Origin: Rotaria sordida | Taxonomy: Eukaryota; Rotifera; Eurotatoria; Philodinida; Philodinidae | Assembly (NCBI GenBank): GCA_905250125.1 | Contig: CAJNOL010000161.1 | Coordinates: forward strand, 157,477-221,476 | Reading direction: 5' to 3' | Length of the DNA: 64,000 nucleotides | Shown: positions 37,533-50,336 of the stretch, in pieces | Layout of the letters: every line of letters begins with the position of its first letter | Numbering within the stretch: the first letter of the stretch is position 1 | The notes under the pieces: model-generated | Told to the model about the DNA's origin: nothing | The model's input: the letters and a program-made list of their open reading frames with translations, nothing else | The model's database searches: none | Made by a program: the position numbers and the translations under genes

Positions 37533-38769
37533 TAAAACAAAAAAATTAATATTTATATTATAAATATAGGATCGTAGTCTTTTTTTCTGTATGCATTCGA
37601 TGATATGTTCAAATAAAAGCCACAAAAGTCATTTATAGATGTTTACTAGACAGAGAACAATTGTTGTAACATATTCTTCTTATTTTACTATCTGCTTTTG
37701 ATTATAGCTAAAAAAGCAAAAGATAAAAATTTCTTATATCTACAGTTAACATGTTTTTATGTTTTCAAGAAAATGCAAAGTTATTTTCGATATGTTCGTA
37801 CTTATGATGTTCACAGATTTACTTGCTTTATAGCTTTTAAGGAAATCTTGTACCGAATTGTGATTTTGTGTCATAAGAAGATCCGCGATGTGATTTGGAT
37901 AATACAGGAAAGGTTGCGAATCTATAGGCTTTCACTTCGAAATTTATGATTTTGAATTAAAGAGTTCAATTTGTATCGAAGCAACGGCAGATTTCAATGA
38001 GAGAGTTTACTTCTTTTTTTTTTTATTTAGACTGCGAAATTTGAAAAAACTCTCTTCTTGTCGTGTTCCATGAAATGTTCAAGCATTTAGCATTTTGAGT
38101 ATGAACGGATTATTCTAAAACAAAATTTCTAGGATATCTTTATAACCATGAAAACTATTTACGAACAAGATTTCAGATTGATTTCCTCCGTTGATCACTT
38201 CTAAAAATTTTTAATCTCTGTTAACCTTTGCTACTGTGAAGAATAAAAAGATGTGAATCATCGGACAGTTTTCTTGTTAGAATAGATCGTATAAAGACAG
38301 GAATTTACTGCCGAACATAACTAAACTCAATCCCGATTTCTTTTTCATACCTTTATCTTTTTACTCTCTTTTTTTTTACATCTATTATTCACTATCCATT
38401 TTATACAATGCAGTGGAATCCGTGGCATTCTATTTTGTTGTATTAGTTTAAATGAAAATATAAGCATATTTTAATAGAAGAATATTTTATGCAAAGATTT
38501 TTTTTCTACTTATAAGACGATTGTTTAGTAGTATAATGTCTCTCTAATTTCTATCATTACACTTCCCAAATCCCATAGTGACCCCTTTCTGACATTCATT
38601 ACATTCAATCTGTCTACTACTGCCATCATTCGCATGCGATATAAAAATTTTCATTGATTGAATACTAACGACTAATAAGAAAATATTTCTTTTGAAATAT
38701 ATTTTTCATCCATCGTCTCATATCATTTCATTCACAATCCTTTGTAATTGTCAAAAAAATTAAATAATA
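37533..38769. other. intergenic, no gene seen
   Basis: Between GDH and SYF1. T-rich tracts near the SYF1 start may be promoter sequence. The open frame at 37698-37949 has no recognisable domain. Confidence 0.5.
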
Positions 38770-41700
38770 ATGACTACGGAAGACGATTCATCAACATCAG
38801 TACAAACATCAACAACCAATTTAATTTTTGTAATAAATTTTACAAAAAAAAATATCTTTCTAATCATAATTTTCTTTGTTTTTTTTTTGTAAATTATTTA
38901 GGATGAAACTGATATACTTTATGAAGAAGATTGTCTACGAAATCAATATTCAGTTAAAGCTTGGCTTCGATATATTGATCATATTAAAGAAGGACCTAAT
39001 GAAAAAATAAATCTTGTCTATGAACGAGCATTGCGTGAATTACCTGGAAGGTATATTCATTATTATATTTTCATTTTCTTATTTTTAAATTTTTTTTATT
39101 TTAGTTATAAATTATGGTCTAATTATTTAAAACTTCGACGAAAACAAGTTCGTTCAAAATGTATTATTGATCCTATTTATGAAGAAGTTAATAATACTTT
39201 TGAACGTTCTCTTGTTTTTATGCATAAAGTATTTTTCATTAAATTTTTGTTTTTTTTTCTATTTTGTCTAATTTTAGATGCCTCGAATATGGCTTGATTA
39301 TTGTCAATGTTTAATGGATCAATGTAAAATAACTCGTACACGTCGTGTATTTGATCGAGCTATAAGAGCATTACCAATAACACAACATAATCGTATATGG
39401 TCACTATATATTAAATTTGTTACTAGTTATCCTGAAATACCTGATACAGCAATGCGTGTTTATAAAAGATATCTTAAAGTAAGATAATGATAATAATAAT
39501 AATAATAATAAACGGCATGGCCAACCATCTGTCACCCACATATGAGGAGAGTTCGAACTTAAAAGTAAAATATAGCTGAATTTATCATCGAAAGAAGTAC
39601 GATCGATAGCATTTCTATTTTTGAGCAGCATCAAATACTCTGAACATGCGAAATCTTTCTTAAAGTGATCGACTCAAAAATTTATGCAAAACATGTTAGT
39701 AAAATACATCTTTAAACAAGCATTGATCATTAGAAAAAGAAAACTCGTCAATTAGATATTAATCGATAGAATGAGAAGTACTGTTTTAACATAATGCGCT
39801 CAAAAACCATCTCTACTTTTGAGGAAATTTCATTTAGATCATTAAGTATTTTACACTGTTGTTTTTGTCCATAAGTATGAATATTTTTGGAATTAGCATC
39901 CAAGTTTGAACAACTTGAAATATTTAGTTTATTAAAATTTTGACTTTGATTCTTCTCGGATCAAAAATGTTTTTTTTTCGTTGGATCCTAGTGAAAATGT
40001 TGCTTTTGACTTTTTTGCTTTCATTTTAATTCAAACTGCGATTTTCGAAAAAAAAGAATAAAGTTCCGTAACGAACACTATGTTTTAGTTTGTTATCCGA
40101 TGCAGTTATGGTTGTTAACTCTTTCAGGAGGAGTCACGAATATATACACGATAGTTTTGAATCAACTTGCAACTGACTTATGATGGTTTCTTGTGATACT
40201 GTTTGGATTTGCTGGAGAACGCCTTCGTGAGCTAACATTACTCTTCATCTTTTCTTTTTTTATTAATCATTCTATGAGAGAATCAATCGAATTGCTGATG
40301 AGCTGCAAACTCCATACTTTCAGATCTATCAGAACTTTTTTCGTAGAGAAACAAGCATTTATCCTCAGAATCCTGTTGGCCAACCACTAACTTAACTCAT
40401 TGAGAAAAACATCGATTTCTTGAAAATAGTTTGTTCTACACGAGTGAAAATTTTATCATACATAGATTCGAAGATACTCTGTGCGATCATACAATTAAAA
40501 CGGCTTCATTCTACAAAATTGATTTTTTCAGTATTCCACCTTGGTAGTATAAGCTGTGTTATAAAAAATTACTTTATACAGTTTAGATCTACAGATTTTG
40601 CTGAACTTTTTTTTTCCAAGAAAGTATTGAACTTTCTCTATGAAATGATGCGAGAAAAAGTTCGAGACCTGCAAAGATAATGACAGGAGGATTTCATCAA
40701 ATTTAATGAGATTTTTATCTATTTTTCTACATATTCGTGTTGAAAAAATATCGTTTATTGACGATTAGATTTTTTTTCGTAAAAGTAAACATTTAGTTTG
40801 TGCAGGAATAATTGTGTAGTGATGAATTGATAAGAGTGTCCACTATAGTGAAAAGCAATAACAAACAGCTACGTAGAGAAGCTACTTTTGTCACACTCAA
40901 TATATCTCGGATTTCTATGTTGAAATCACATAAGAGTTCGTTTCATAATATTTCTTAATCGATTTTTCTATGTCTGTAGTTTCCTGCGGGTTATGCAAAA
41001 AAAATCTCATTTTACTCAAAAGAAATTCTATCATATAGGAGTTAAGCAATGATCTGATATTCTAAAAGCTTGTTAAAAACTGAAAAACTTTTACATAGAA
41101 AGTTTATTTATATATCGCTTCGTTTCAAAGTAAAATGCTAAAATTTCAGCTCCGCCAAAAAAAACAATTTCAGTTTTATGAAATTCTGTAACGCTTGACC
41201 ATGCCGTTAACAAGAAAAACCAACTTAAATTATTCAATTTTAATTTAGTTACAACCTGAATGTGCTGAAGAATATATTGATTATTTAAAAGAAATCGGAC
41301 ATTTAGATGAATGTGCAAAATTATATGTTGATATATTAAATCGTGATAATTTTACTTCACGTCAAGGAAAATCAAATCATCAAGTAAAAATTTCTCTTTT
41401 TATTTAAGAATTTTCTTTTTCTTTTATTTTTGATTATTTTTTTAAGTTATGGAATGAATTATGTGAATTAGTATCAAAAAATCCAACAAAAATAAAATCT
41501 GTTCAAGTTGAACCAATTCTTCGACAAGGAATATTAAAATATAAAGATCAAGTTGGACAATTATGGACATCACTTGCTGATTATTATATACGTAGCGGTT
41601 GTTTTGAAAAAGTATTTAAAAAAAAACATCTTTCTTTTTTTGTTTAAATTTTGATTAGAAAAAAAGAATTGTTTTTTTGTTTGTTTGTTTTAGGCTCGTG

Positions 41701-44487
41701 ATATATTTGAAGAAGCGGTTGAATCTGTTCTTACTGTTCGTGATTTTACACAAGTATTTGATGCATATGCACAATCTGAAGAAGGTCTTATTAGTGCTTT
41801 AATGAATAAATCAAATGAAGATGATGAAGAAATAACTGAAGATGGTAAAACAAAAATAAAAAATAACAATTTAACATTGTTTTTTTATGTTTGTATTTTA
41901 TTAGATGATCTTGAACTTGAACTTCGTCTTGCACGTTTAGAATATTTAATGGATCGTCGTCCATTAATGTTAAATAGTGTTTTACTTCGACAAAATCCAC
42001 ATAATGTTAATGAATGGTTAAAACGTATTAAATTATATGGTGAACAATATGATAAAATAATTCAAACATTTACAAAAGCTGTACAAACAATTGATCCAAA
42101 AATTTGTACAGGAAAATTACAAGATTTATGGATTGCATTTGCACAATTTTATGATAAATATCAACAACCAGATGAAGCTCGATATATTTATGATAAAGCA
42201 ATTAAAGTTAATTTTCGAAATGTTGATGATTTAGCAGCTGTTTGGTGTGCTTGGTGTGAAATGGAATTAGAGCATGAAAAACCTGATGAAGCAATTAAAT
42301 TAATGGAACGAGCAACTATTTTACCAAGACATAAAGTAATTTATTTATTTTTTATTAACAGACTATGATTTATTGTTTATGGATTAATGAGAAATTAAAA
42401 AAAACTAAATCAAAATTTAACTGTTTGAGAATCATCTAAGATATATAATGTGAACGGAATCTGAATGATTAGTCAGTCGAATGCCTATCATTTGCTCCAA
42501 ATCGTGGTTCCCTGAATCAATCCCCAAATCATATCCCCATCTGGGGATAATAAAACAATTCAGGTAAATTCTGGTCACGAAATGAGGATTTTAATTTAGA
42601 AATTTTTTTATTTGGAGATGTTTTTATCATAAGATATACTATGTATGCTGTAATTCAATAGCATCTTGCCTCTCGTACTACAGTGTATCAACTAGAATAA
42701 AAGTTTCTAGCATGATCATTATGTTAGTCAAGTTTCAATCTATATTCTGATGACCAGAAAGTGGTTTTTTACTCAATATTGAGTTATGTAAAAAATAGAA
42801 CAACAACTTTTACTAACTGTATCGATTGTAATGCTATTGCTAAGAGTAAGTAGCAATGCACATATAACAAAAAGTATTTGAAGATTAATGAATAAAAGAT
42901 ATTCATTAATAATAATGTTATATTATGAGGCTAATTTTACTGGAAGATAGATTTATAACGTTACTATTTACTGTTTCGATATTATAATATTGAATATAAC
43001 GTCGTGTTGATGGTTATATTACTTAGGCCGATCTAATAGTACAGTTCAAAATATCTAACATTAGAATACAAATATGTGTGCATTATGATATGAGTGATAA
43101 GTTGCTGTTGAATTGCAGTATATATATATATATATAGTGTATCTTATGATAAAAACATCTCCAAATACAAGAATCCCCAAATTAAAATCTCCATTTGGTA
43201 ACTTGAGTTTACCTTAATTGTTTTATTATCCCCAAATGAGGATATGATTTTCGGGTTAATTCAGGAAACTACAATTTGGGGCAAATGATAACCTACCAGT
43301 CAGTCTTTGAAAAATAGACTTGTATTTCAAGAAATGACCCAACAGTTTTTCTGTTAATATGACTAATACACTGCTTTTTTATCGAACTAATCTTTTCACA
43401 TGAAAAATTTTCATCTTTTTTTCCAGGTTGATTATTATGATACGAATGAAGCAGTTCAATTACGTTTACATAAAAGTTTAAAATTATGGTCATTTTATGT
43501 TGATTTAGAAGAATGTTATGGAACATTTCAAACATGTAAATCTGTATATGATCGTATTCTTGATTTACGTATAGCAACACCACAAATAATTATAAATTAT
43601 GCACTTTATTTAGAAGAAAATAAATATTATGAAGATGCTTTTCGTGTTTATGAAAAAGGTCTTGCATTATTTAAATGGCCTAATGTTTATGATATATGGT
43701 TAACTTATTTATGTAAATTTGTTGCACGTTATTCTGATGGTTCAAAATTAGAACGAGCAAGAGATTTATTTGAACAATGTTTAGAACATTGTCCAGCAAA
43801 ATTTGCTAAAAATTTATATTTATTATATGCAAAATTAGAAGAACAACATGGTCTTGATAGACGAGCATTAAAAATTTATGAACGTGCAACAAATGCAGTC
43901 GAACCAAAAGAAAAAGAAGAAGTATATTGGCTTTTTTTTTTAAATTGATTAAATTTCTTCTTTTTTTGTTTTTTTAAAATAGATGTTTAATATTTATATA
44001 AAACGTTGTGGTGAAATGCAGGGTATAACAGCAACACGTGAAATATATGAAAAAGCAATTGAATCATTAGAAGATGAACGTGCTGTTAGAGATATGTGTT
44101 TACGTTATGCAGATTTAGAAAGAAAATTAGGTGAAATTGATCGAGGACGTGCAATTTATTCACATTGTTCACAAATGTGTGATCCACGAGTAAGTTTTGT
44201 TTTTTTTTTATCTAATTTTAATAATCATTGGTTTTTTTTATTTAGATACATAATGATTTTTGGCAAACATGGAAAGAATTTGAAATTAAACATGGTAATG
44301 AAGATACAATGCGTGAAATGTTAAGAATTAAACGTTCCGTACAAGCAACATATAATGTTCAAGTTAATTATATGGCTGCACAAATGATGGTTGCATCAAT
44401 TGGAGAAGACACATCGGCAACTCAAGTAAGAATAGATTTATATTTGAAAATAATATTTTTTCTTTTTTCTTTCTATAGGCCAATTAA
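38770..44487 (+). CDS. XAB2: pre-mRNA splicing factor SYF1/XAB2, shortened C-terminus
   Basis: Twelve exons (38770-38829, 38902-39050, 39105-39228, 39278-39478, 41249-41383, 41447-41611, 41694-41844, 41905-42335, 43427-43921, 43983-44189, 44246-44425, 44479-44487) give 768 residues; human XAB2 has 855. Role: HAT/TPR scaffold of the NineTeen/Prp19-associated complex and intron-binding complex in the nucleus, also linked to transcription-coupled repair. Seen: [151 protein letters not shown]. The frame then ends within a few codons (TSATQAN stop, or another short tail if a later acceptor is used), so the family's acidic C-tail of about 100 residues is missing. Introns 4 (1770 bp) and 8 (1091 bp) hold repeats. 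Confidence 0.93.
39510..41210. mobile_element. 1.7-kb TIR element in SYF1 intron 4
   Basis: Inverted ends TAAACGGCATGGCCAA (39509 on) and the mirror of TTGACCATGCCGTTAA (to 41211) bracket nearly the whole intron. Small open frames inside (40193-40390, 40420-40680) show no motif that I can assign. Likely a degenerate or non-autonomous DNA transposon; repeat length about 15 bp, family unknown. Confidence 0.6.
42465..43306. mobile_element. foldback element in SYF1 intron 8
   Basis: The left arm (TATCATTTGCTCCAAAT, then ATCCTCATTTGGGG-like and AAACAATT blocks, then GGAGATGTTTTTATCATAAG) is mirrored on the right by CTTATGATAAAAACATCTCC near 43145 through ATTTGGGGCAAATGATA near 43275. Axis near 42885. 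No coding content. Confidence 0.75.
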
Positions 44488-44763
44488 CAAAGATATTCGA
44501 TTATTTTTTTTTTCTCTTTTCTACTTGATGTGTAATTTCTTTGTTATGTGTTTACAGAAAATAAAATATTTAAAAAAAAAGTATTTTTACTCTTGTGAAC
44601 GAAAATAAATGATAAAAGTATTATATGAGCGTAAGTTTTAACAGAACTTTAACAAGAAATATCAAGACGAAATGATAGGATGTGATAAATATTCGAATAG
44701 AAAACGAGCATAAAATTCCGTGAAATTATGAATATTGTTTCGAAGTTCTTGATATTCTTTGAG

Positions 44764-46303
44764 CATACAAAAAAGTAGTAGTGGAGACCCTTCGATATCC
44801 TATAAAAAGTTTAAGAAAACTTTCTCTCTATATGTATTAATAGTAAAAATAGTGCTCTATATATTTGTAAGATTTTATCGTTCTTCAACTAGTAATATCA
44901 TAATAATGAAATTTTGATAACGTCCAGTTGTCATAATATGTCACGGTAATATTAGATCATATTGTTTTTGGTTGTGTATCTTTTTCTTGATATTCTCTCT
45001 TCTTTTTTTCCCGTCTACCCTAACGAAATAACGTTTTCAACTGATTGATCGCTGTTGAATTCGGATTCTGTGAATAACAAGCACTCCAGTAAGATATGAA
45101 AAACTTCAAAAGCATAAGCATCCTTAGACCTTCTACTTAGAGTTATAGACATTTTACTAGAATTCTAATCTATGTCATGGTATATACTAACAAATCGGAT
45201 GACGATATTTTGTCCTTAGATTTTACCCACAGACAGGTCTGTTTGTCAATACAATGTTCTGAAAATTTCAGCTCAATCCACGAAAGATGCTAGAGTTTTC
45301 TATTTTTTAGGACTTTAAACGTAAATAAAGTTAGCACCAGATTCGAGTTTTTACTGTCCGAATTCGCCTCTGGATTTGAGTTGATTTTGGTTCAACTTGA
45401 GTTATATGCAGAATTTTACGACGAATCTGATNNNNNNNNNNATCAGATTCGTCGTAAAATTCTGCATATAACTCAAGTTGAACCAAAATCAACTCAAGTC
45501 CAGGAGCGAATTCGGACAGTAAAAACTCGAATCTGGTGCTAACTTTACTTATGTGGACTTTAATATCTTGGAAAGAAAATATTCTTTTGAGTTGAATTTT
45601 CCAGTGCATTCTATTAAGAAATAGATCTGTCTATGGGCAAAATCTCAGATCGAAATATCGTCATTCGATTTATTGGCATATACCATGATACAGGCTAAAA
45701 TTCTAGTAAAATGCCTATTAGACAGAAAGTCTAACAATATTTATTCTTTTGAGGTTTTTCATATCTTACTGGGATCTACCTTATGCACAGAGTCCAAATT
45801 CAAAAGCAATTGATCAGTTGAAAACGTTTCTATTCAACTTGATCAAGTAAAATGTAAGTGATCAAAACGAGTTCGAACCGTCGCATTATGCTGTGTAACA
45901 AAACTCATGTACTCTTTGAATAAAGAAGAGTATAAAAAAATGTTCGATAAATAGATTCAAAGAATGCAATTAGGTGCGAATAATTAGATCGATCATTTCA
46001 AATACTTGATAAAATAAAAACTGGATGAATTTATTTCTGTATTTCGTTTTTGTTCCATCACCACTGGTTTTTTTGTTTACTGTAACATATACAGACGGCT
46101 AAGTAGTATTAAAGAAGACGAAAAAACAAAGTAGAGAAGAAAGGAGAAGAATAATGCAAGACAATATGATATAATGTTATCGTCATATATATTATCACAA
46201 CTGACTCTTCTCAAAATTTCATTATTATGATATTAGTTGAAGAACAGTGAAATATTGTAGAAATAGAGAGCATTGGAATGTCTTCGCTACTATTTTTGAT
46301 ATG
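44764..46303. mobile_element. 1.5-kb foldback with assembly gap at its centre
   Basis: Inverted ends CATACAAAAAAGTAGTAG and the mirror of CTACTATTTTTGATATG enclose long arms. Good matches include GTTCTTCAACTAGTAATATC (44890) against 46235, CATATTATGACAACTGGAC-type blocks, and an almost identical core from about 45325 to 45550. Ten N bases (45432-45441) sit exactly at the mirror axis between ATCTGAT and ATCAGAT. No transposase frame seen. The near-identical inner arms suggest recent origin, or a collapsed or joined assembly. Confidence 0.75.
45432..45441. other. assembly gap (10 N)
   Basis: Ten unknown bases lie between two inverted copies of the same sequence. True gap size is unknown; hairpin tips are hard to sequence and assemble. 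Confidence 0.95.
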
Positions 46304-46939
46304 TCCTAACTACTTGATTGAACATGAGACGAGAATATCCAAATGAAATCAATATTATCCATTTTCTGATCTTTACTAAGACGTTCTTTTTTTTTTAAAG
46401 ATAATAAAAACGGTAAGAAAAGTTAGCCGCCTGTCGCTTTGAACAAGTGATTATTAGTATTGTGATAGTTATGAGCAGAATTATAAAGAGATAATCAATC
46501 AGAGAGATAATCAAATAATTAATCGATAGTGTTATTTAGAAAGGTGTTGATATGCACTGATACACTGCTTTTAATGATAAATGTCACCACCGTGTGTACA
46601 TTTTAATTTTTCCCTTGCAAACAACGGAATCAAAATAAAACAAAGAAAATTTCTCTCATTGGACTAAATAATAAATATTTTTAAGAAAAAAATTATATAT
46701 ATTGAACACAATCATCGGTACGATTATTGATTTTCTACAAGTTATCGATTTTTTCATAATTAACGTTCGAAAATGTCTTTGCAGTGCATTTTTTTTTAGT
46801 TCCAATGCCATCTATTTTGATCATTTTTCAATATCATTGTGCATCTTAGTGTCTCAGATTTTACTTATAGATATATTTCTTTTTTATTCTCATATAATAT
46901 GATAAGAAAGATATGAGATTTTTCGAGTGAAGTAAGCAT
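46304..46939. other. intergenic upstream of tRNA
   Basis: AT-rich; no gene and none of the missing SYF1 C-terminal sequence was found here. Confidence 0.5.
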
Positions 46940-47013
46940 GGTCCCTTAGCTCAGCCGGTTAGAGCGCCGTGCTAATAACGCGGAGGTCATGAGTTCGATC
47001 CTCATAGGGACCA
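46940..47013 (+). tRNA. tRNA-Ile (anticodon AAT)
   Basis: Complete 74-nt cloverleaf without intron. Acceptor stem GGTCCCT pairs with AGGGACC, followed by discriminator A. The D arm is GCTC..GAGC, the anticodon stem CCGTG/CGCGG with loop CTAATAA (anticodon AAT at 46974-46976), and the T arm ATGAG-TTCGATC-CTCAT. Box A (TAGCTCAGCCGG) and box B (GAGTTCGATCC) promoters are intact, and a long T run (from 47016) provides Pol III termination. CCA is not a separate added tail here. Confidence 0.97.
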
Positions 47014-47030
47014 TTTCTTTTTTTTTTCTT
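47014..47030 (+). terminator. Pol III T-run terminator of tRNA-Ile
   Basis: An almost uninterrupted T run begins three bases after the tRNA discriminator base, the standard RNA polymerase III stop signal. Confidence 0.8.
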
Positions 47031-47179
47031 TTCTTTTTACAAACAATTAAAAATATTCACCTGTTATAATGTTCTCGATTTCAATATGTTGCATCATTTC
47101 TAACACGAATTTTATTTGACTTTTGATTTATATTCATAATCAAATATATTTCCTTTTCATCATATAACAAACATGATCT

Positions 47180-47338
47180 TAGTGGCATAACTGGAAGATG
47201 ATGAGAGGTAGGACAATGTCCTACGATCTTGAGAGGAGAGCTGTGAAATATAGTGTCAATGATGGTAATTATTACGTTTTTTTTTCTTCTGCTGGTAGGG
47301 CGGTACCCGACCCAGTTCATTTTTTGGCTATGCCACTA
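47180..47338. mobile_element. 159-bp hAT-like MITE
   Basis: Inverted ends TAGTGGCATAACTGG and the mirror of GGCTATGCCACTA, flanked by 8-bp near-identical direct repeats CATGATCT (47172-47179) and CATAATCT (47339-47346). The TAGTGGCATAGC-type end and 8-bp duplication are hAT features. No coding content. Confidence 0.75.
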
Positions 47339-47346
47339 CATAATCT

Positions 47347-48649
47347 TTTGATGTCATTTCAAGAAGGAAACAACGAACTCGAAAGGTTCCTTTTTTTTCC
47401 CAGTAGAAATTAGGAATAGATAAAATAATATATTAAAATGTACAAAAAAAAATATACAACGATATTGAGTAATTAACAATCGGTGATAATTTTCTAATAA
47501 TAAAAATATTTCTTTATTTCAATACAACTTTAAAAATACGAAAACATTCGAAAAAAAAATGCAAATCAATCTATAGAAAATAAAATAAAATAAAATAAAA
47601 GAAACGAATCAATTTCTTATCACTTTGATTAAATCAATATAAAAGTCATATTGATCAGTAATATGTCAATATTGAATTTAATTTCTCTTAAACATAAATC
47701 AATTCTTGTCTAATTCTTTATCATTTATATTGCACTCGAGTATTTTTTTTTTTGCTTTTAATAATTTATAACGATTAATCACAATCATGTTTGATCCTTG
47801 TTGTGCATATGTATATATCACTAACCGATGGTCAAAAATCTCACGGTTTTGCTTGATTAAGACAAATAGTCTTTCTAAATAGCAGTTATATGAACATATT
47901 GTCAATAGAATGTTGTGCACACACTTGAATTTCCTCGTTTAATCATTATTAGCATTATCGTTATTTCAAAAAAAAAAAAAAAGAAAGTAAATAGACAAAC
48001 ATTGATCTTATTTTCTAATTGTCACATTAAGCTTTTCCTATTGAACAAATGATGTCATCGACGTAGGGTTTCTATTTTTCTTTATGAACATGAGAACAAC
48101 ATTTCCAAAAAGAAAAAAAAGAAACCTTTCGATGTGGGAAAAAGGCAAAGACATAGAATTGATTCGATTAAAAAACGACTTTTTTTTTTCATCTTGTCCA
48201 AGTTAATATGTAGATCATCATCATTGAAAAGAAATAAAACAATAGATCAATCAAGCTTAACTGTAATGGAGTGGTCAAACTTCATTGATGCATGCCATTG
48301 CTGCCAAAGGGCTGATCAAGCATTAGATTTTGTCTGCTATTTATTCACACAATTAAAATTTTCATAATAGATTGTACAGTTGATTGGTAACTTATTGTCT
48401 TAGATTTAATATTGGGAAAATTTTCTCTTTTTCTATATAGAAGATGTATTTAAGTTTTTTTTTGCCGCTACCGACAATAATTATAATAATAATGTGTGAA
48501 TCAAATCAAATCAAAAAAACATAAGACATCTCTATTTATATATATATTGACAGTTTTCTATCAAGATTTACTGTCATCTTTTTGTTCTTTAATTTATTTA
48601 CACAATAATCATTCTCTCGTTTAACAAAACTGAAAACAAAAAGAAATTT
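47347..48649. other. intergenic, no gene seen
   Basis: Only short, low-complexity frames; a TAAAA/AAAAT run near 47580. The frame at 48134-48367 lacks motifs and intron context. Confidence 0.5.
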
Positions 48650-50336
48650 TTAGACCAATATTGATTTATTACTATTCATTGGTATTGATGTTGATTGTTG
48701 TAGATCATCATCATCATCATCATCTATTAATTGTACATTAGGTAACATTGAATGAAGTATTGTACGTAAATGTGCTGGTGAACAATCAATTGTATTACCA
48801 AATATTTCACTTGGATTACGATGAAAATAAATTTGATTACATATAGCTATTTGTAATTCATTTTCTAAAAAGAAAAATATTTAAAAAACAAAAAAAAATT
48901 GTTGATGTATCTAATTTATTTCAATTCGTACTTCGTGCCCATTGTGGAATTGGTTTTTTCTGATGTGTACTTGTTTTAGTAGCAAATATTGAATTATCAT
49001 TATTTTCATCATCGATATTCGTATGTAAAATAGTCATATCATAATTATTTTGTGTTTGATAATCCTCTAACGATTTGTTATTATCAACAATAGGTTGAGG
49101 TCTTAACAAAAAAAAAAAAAAATTAAAAAAAGAATGATTCGTTCGATTTGCCTAAGGTAAAAAAGAAAAAGAAGGAAAATTGAATATTTACCTTGTTCGT
49201 AATGGACGTTTTGTCTGATGATGATGATGATGACATTGTTTTTTATTTTTCAATGCTTGAATACCCATTAATGGTGGTCGAATATTTCGTGATGGTGAAT
49301 TTTGCTGAATAATTAACGGAGAAGAAGGAGGAGGAGACTAGATTTTTATAAAAAAAAAGAGCAAGGAAATATTTTAAATAACTTACAAGTAAAATAAAAC
49401 ATTGCAATAATGATTTGAGTACTTTCATATTTTTGGAAAAAAACAAAAATGAACTTATGTTTAATTGACACAACTTGTTATTTTATACAACGAAAAAAAA
49501 AAAAAGCTCAGCAGGGATAGTCTATATAGCATATCCTAATCAGTCGTATCAACATTAATTGTCATCGAAGCAAGACTTTTGACAAGTACTCATGAGAATA
49601 AGAAAAATAACATAAAATTTCTAATTAATATAAATTTATACCTCGAGCAAATAACGAAGAATACTTTTTCGAACATAATCAGGAATATCATGTAGAAGAC
49701 TACCAGCTTCATGTGTTGTTGTTAATGATGAAATTTTTTTCTTTTTAAAAAAATTTTTTCCTTGAAATAATTTTTTAAAACGTGATGATTTTTTTATTGA
49801 TATTGTTTTTGACTTCATAGGATTTGAAAGAATTTCATGCGAACGTAATTTCATAGCCTAAAAATATATAAAATATCAATTCATTTTCAAGTAAAGAACA
49901 TTTAACGAATGACCCATGCTTCCGTTCGAACGTTAGATTTTTCTCCCGTTCTCTCATTAGTAATGCTGCGCTGTCTCTCATTTTGTTCTCTCTTCCTCTC
50001 TCTCTCTCTCTCTCTCTCTCAAATGTCCAACGTATCATTAACACAGTATTATACTCCCCCTTGAATGATTGATTCATGTTGAGAGTGAGGAAACGAACAC
50101 AGAAGAAGAAAAAAAAACGAATCTGAATTTTATACATGCAATGCTAATTGTAATAACTAGAAAAAGAAAAGCTACGCCTTTCGAGAAAAGCTTTAGACGG
50201 AAATTGAGCATTATAGATATATATCAAATTAGTGTTAAAATGTTTTATTAAATTACTTGATTTTTAAGAATAAATATTCAAAGATTATAAGCAAAATCAA
50301 TTATTGTTTACTTACTGCTAATCTTTGCGTGAGCAT
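48650..50336 (-). CDS. INCENP-like protein with C-terminal IN-box
   Basis: Five exons (50336-50316, 49857-49642, 49337-49192, 49101-48932, 48864-48650) give 255 residues. The tail KKPIPQWARKNELQIAICNQIYFHRNPSEIFGNTI (about residues 175-210) aligns by eye with the INCENP IN-box ([31 protein letters not shown]), the segment that wraps around and activates Aurora kinase. In the chromosomal passenger complex, INCENP links Survivin/Borealin to Aurora B at centromeres and the midzone. Upstream is basic (KKSSRFKKLFQGKNFFKKKK) and Pro/His-rich. The protein is far shorter than typical INCENP: no long single helix is visible. An Asp run follows the IN-box, and no clear TSS activation motif is seen after it. 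Exon 1 encodes only MLTQRLA; its phase and GTAAGT donor fit, but it is short. Confidence 0.75.
49996..50021. repeat. TC dinucleotide microsatellite
   Basis: An uninterrupted (TC)n run of about 26 bases inside intron 1 of the INCENP-like gene, preceded by interrupted TCTC sequence. Confidence 0.9.

Noticed and set aside
47959-47982. Tandem or homopolymer A/T runs as possible CRISPR-like or satellite arrays
   Set aside because: Homopolymer and dinucleotide tracts are everywhere in this AT-rich DNA; no regular repeat-spacer pattern exists in the window.
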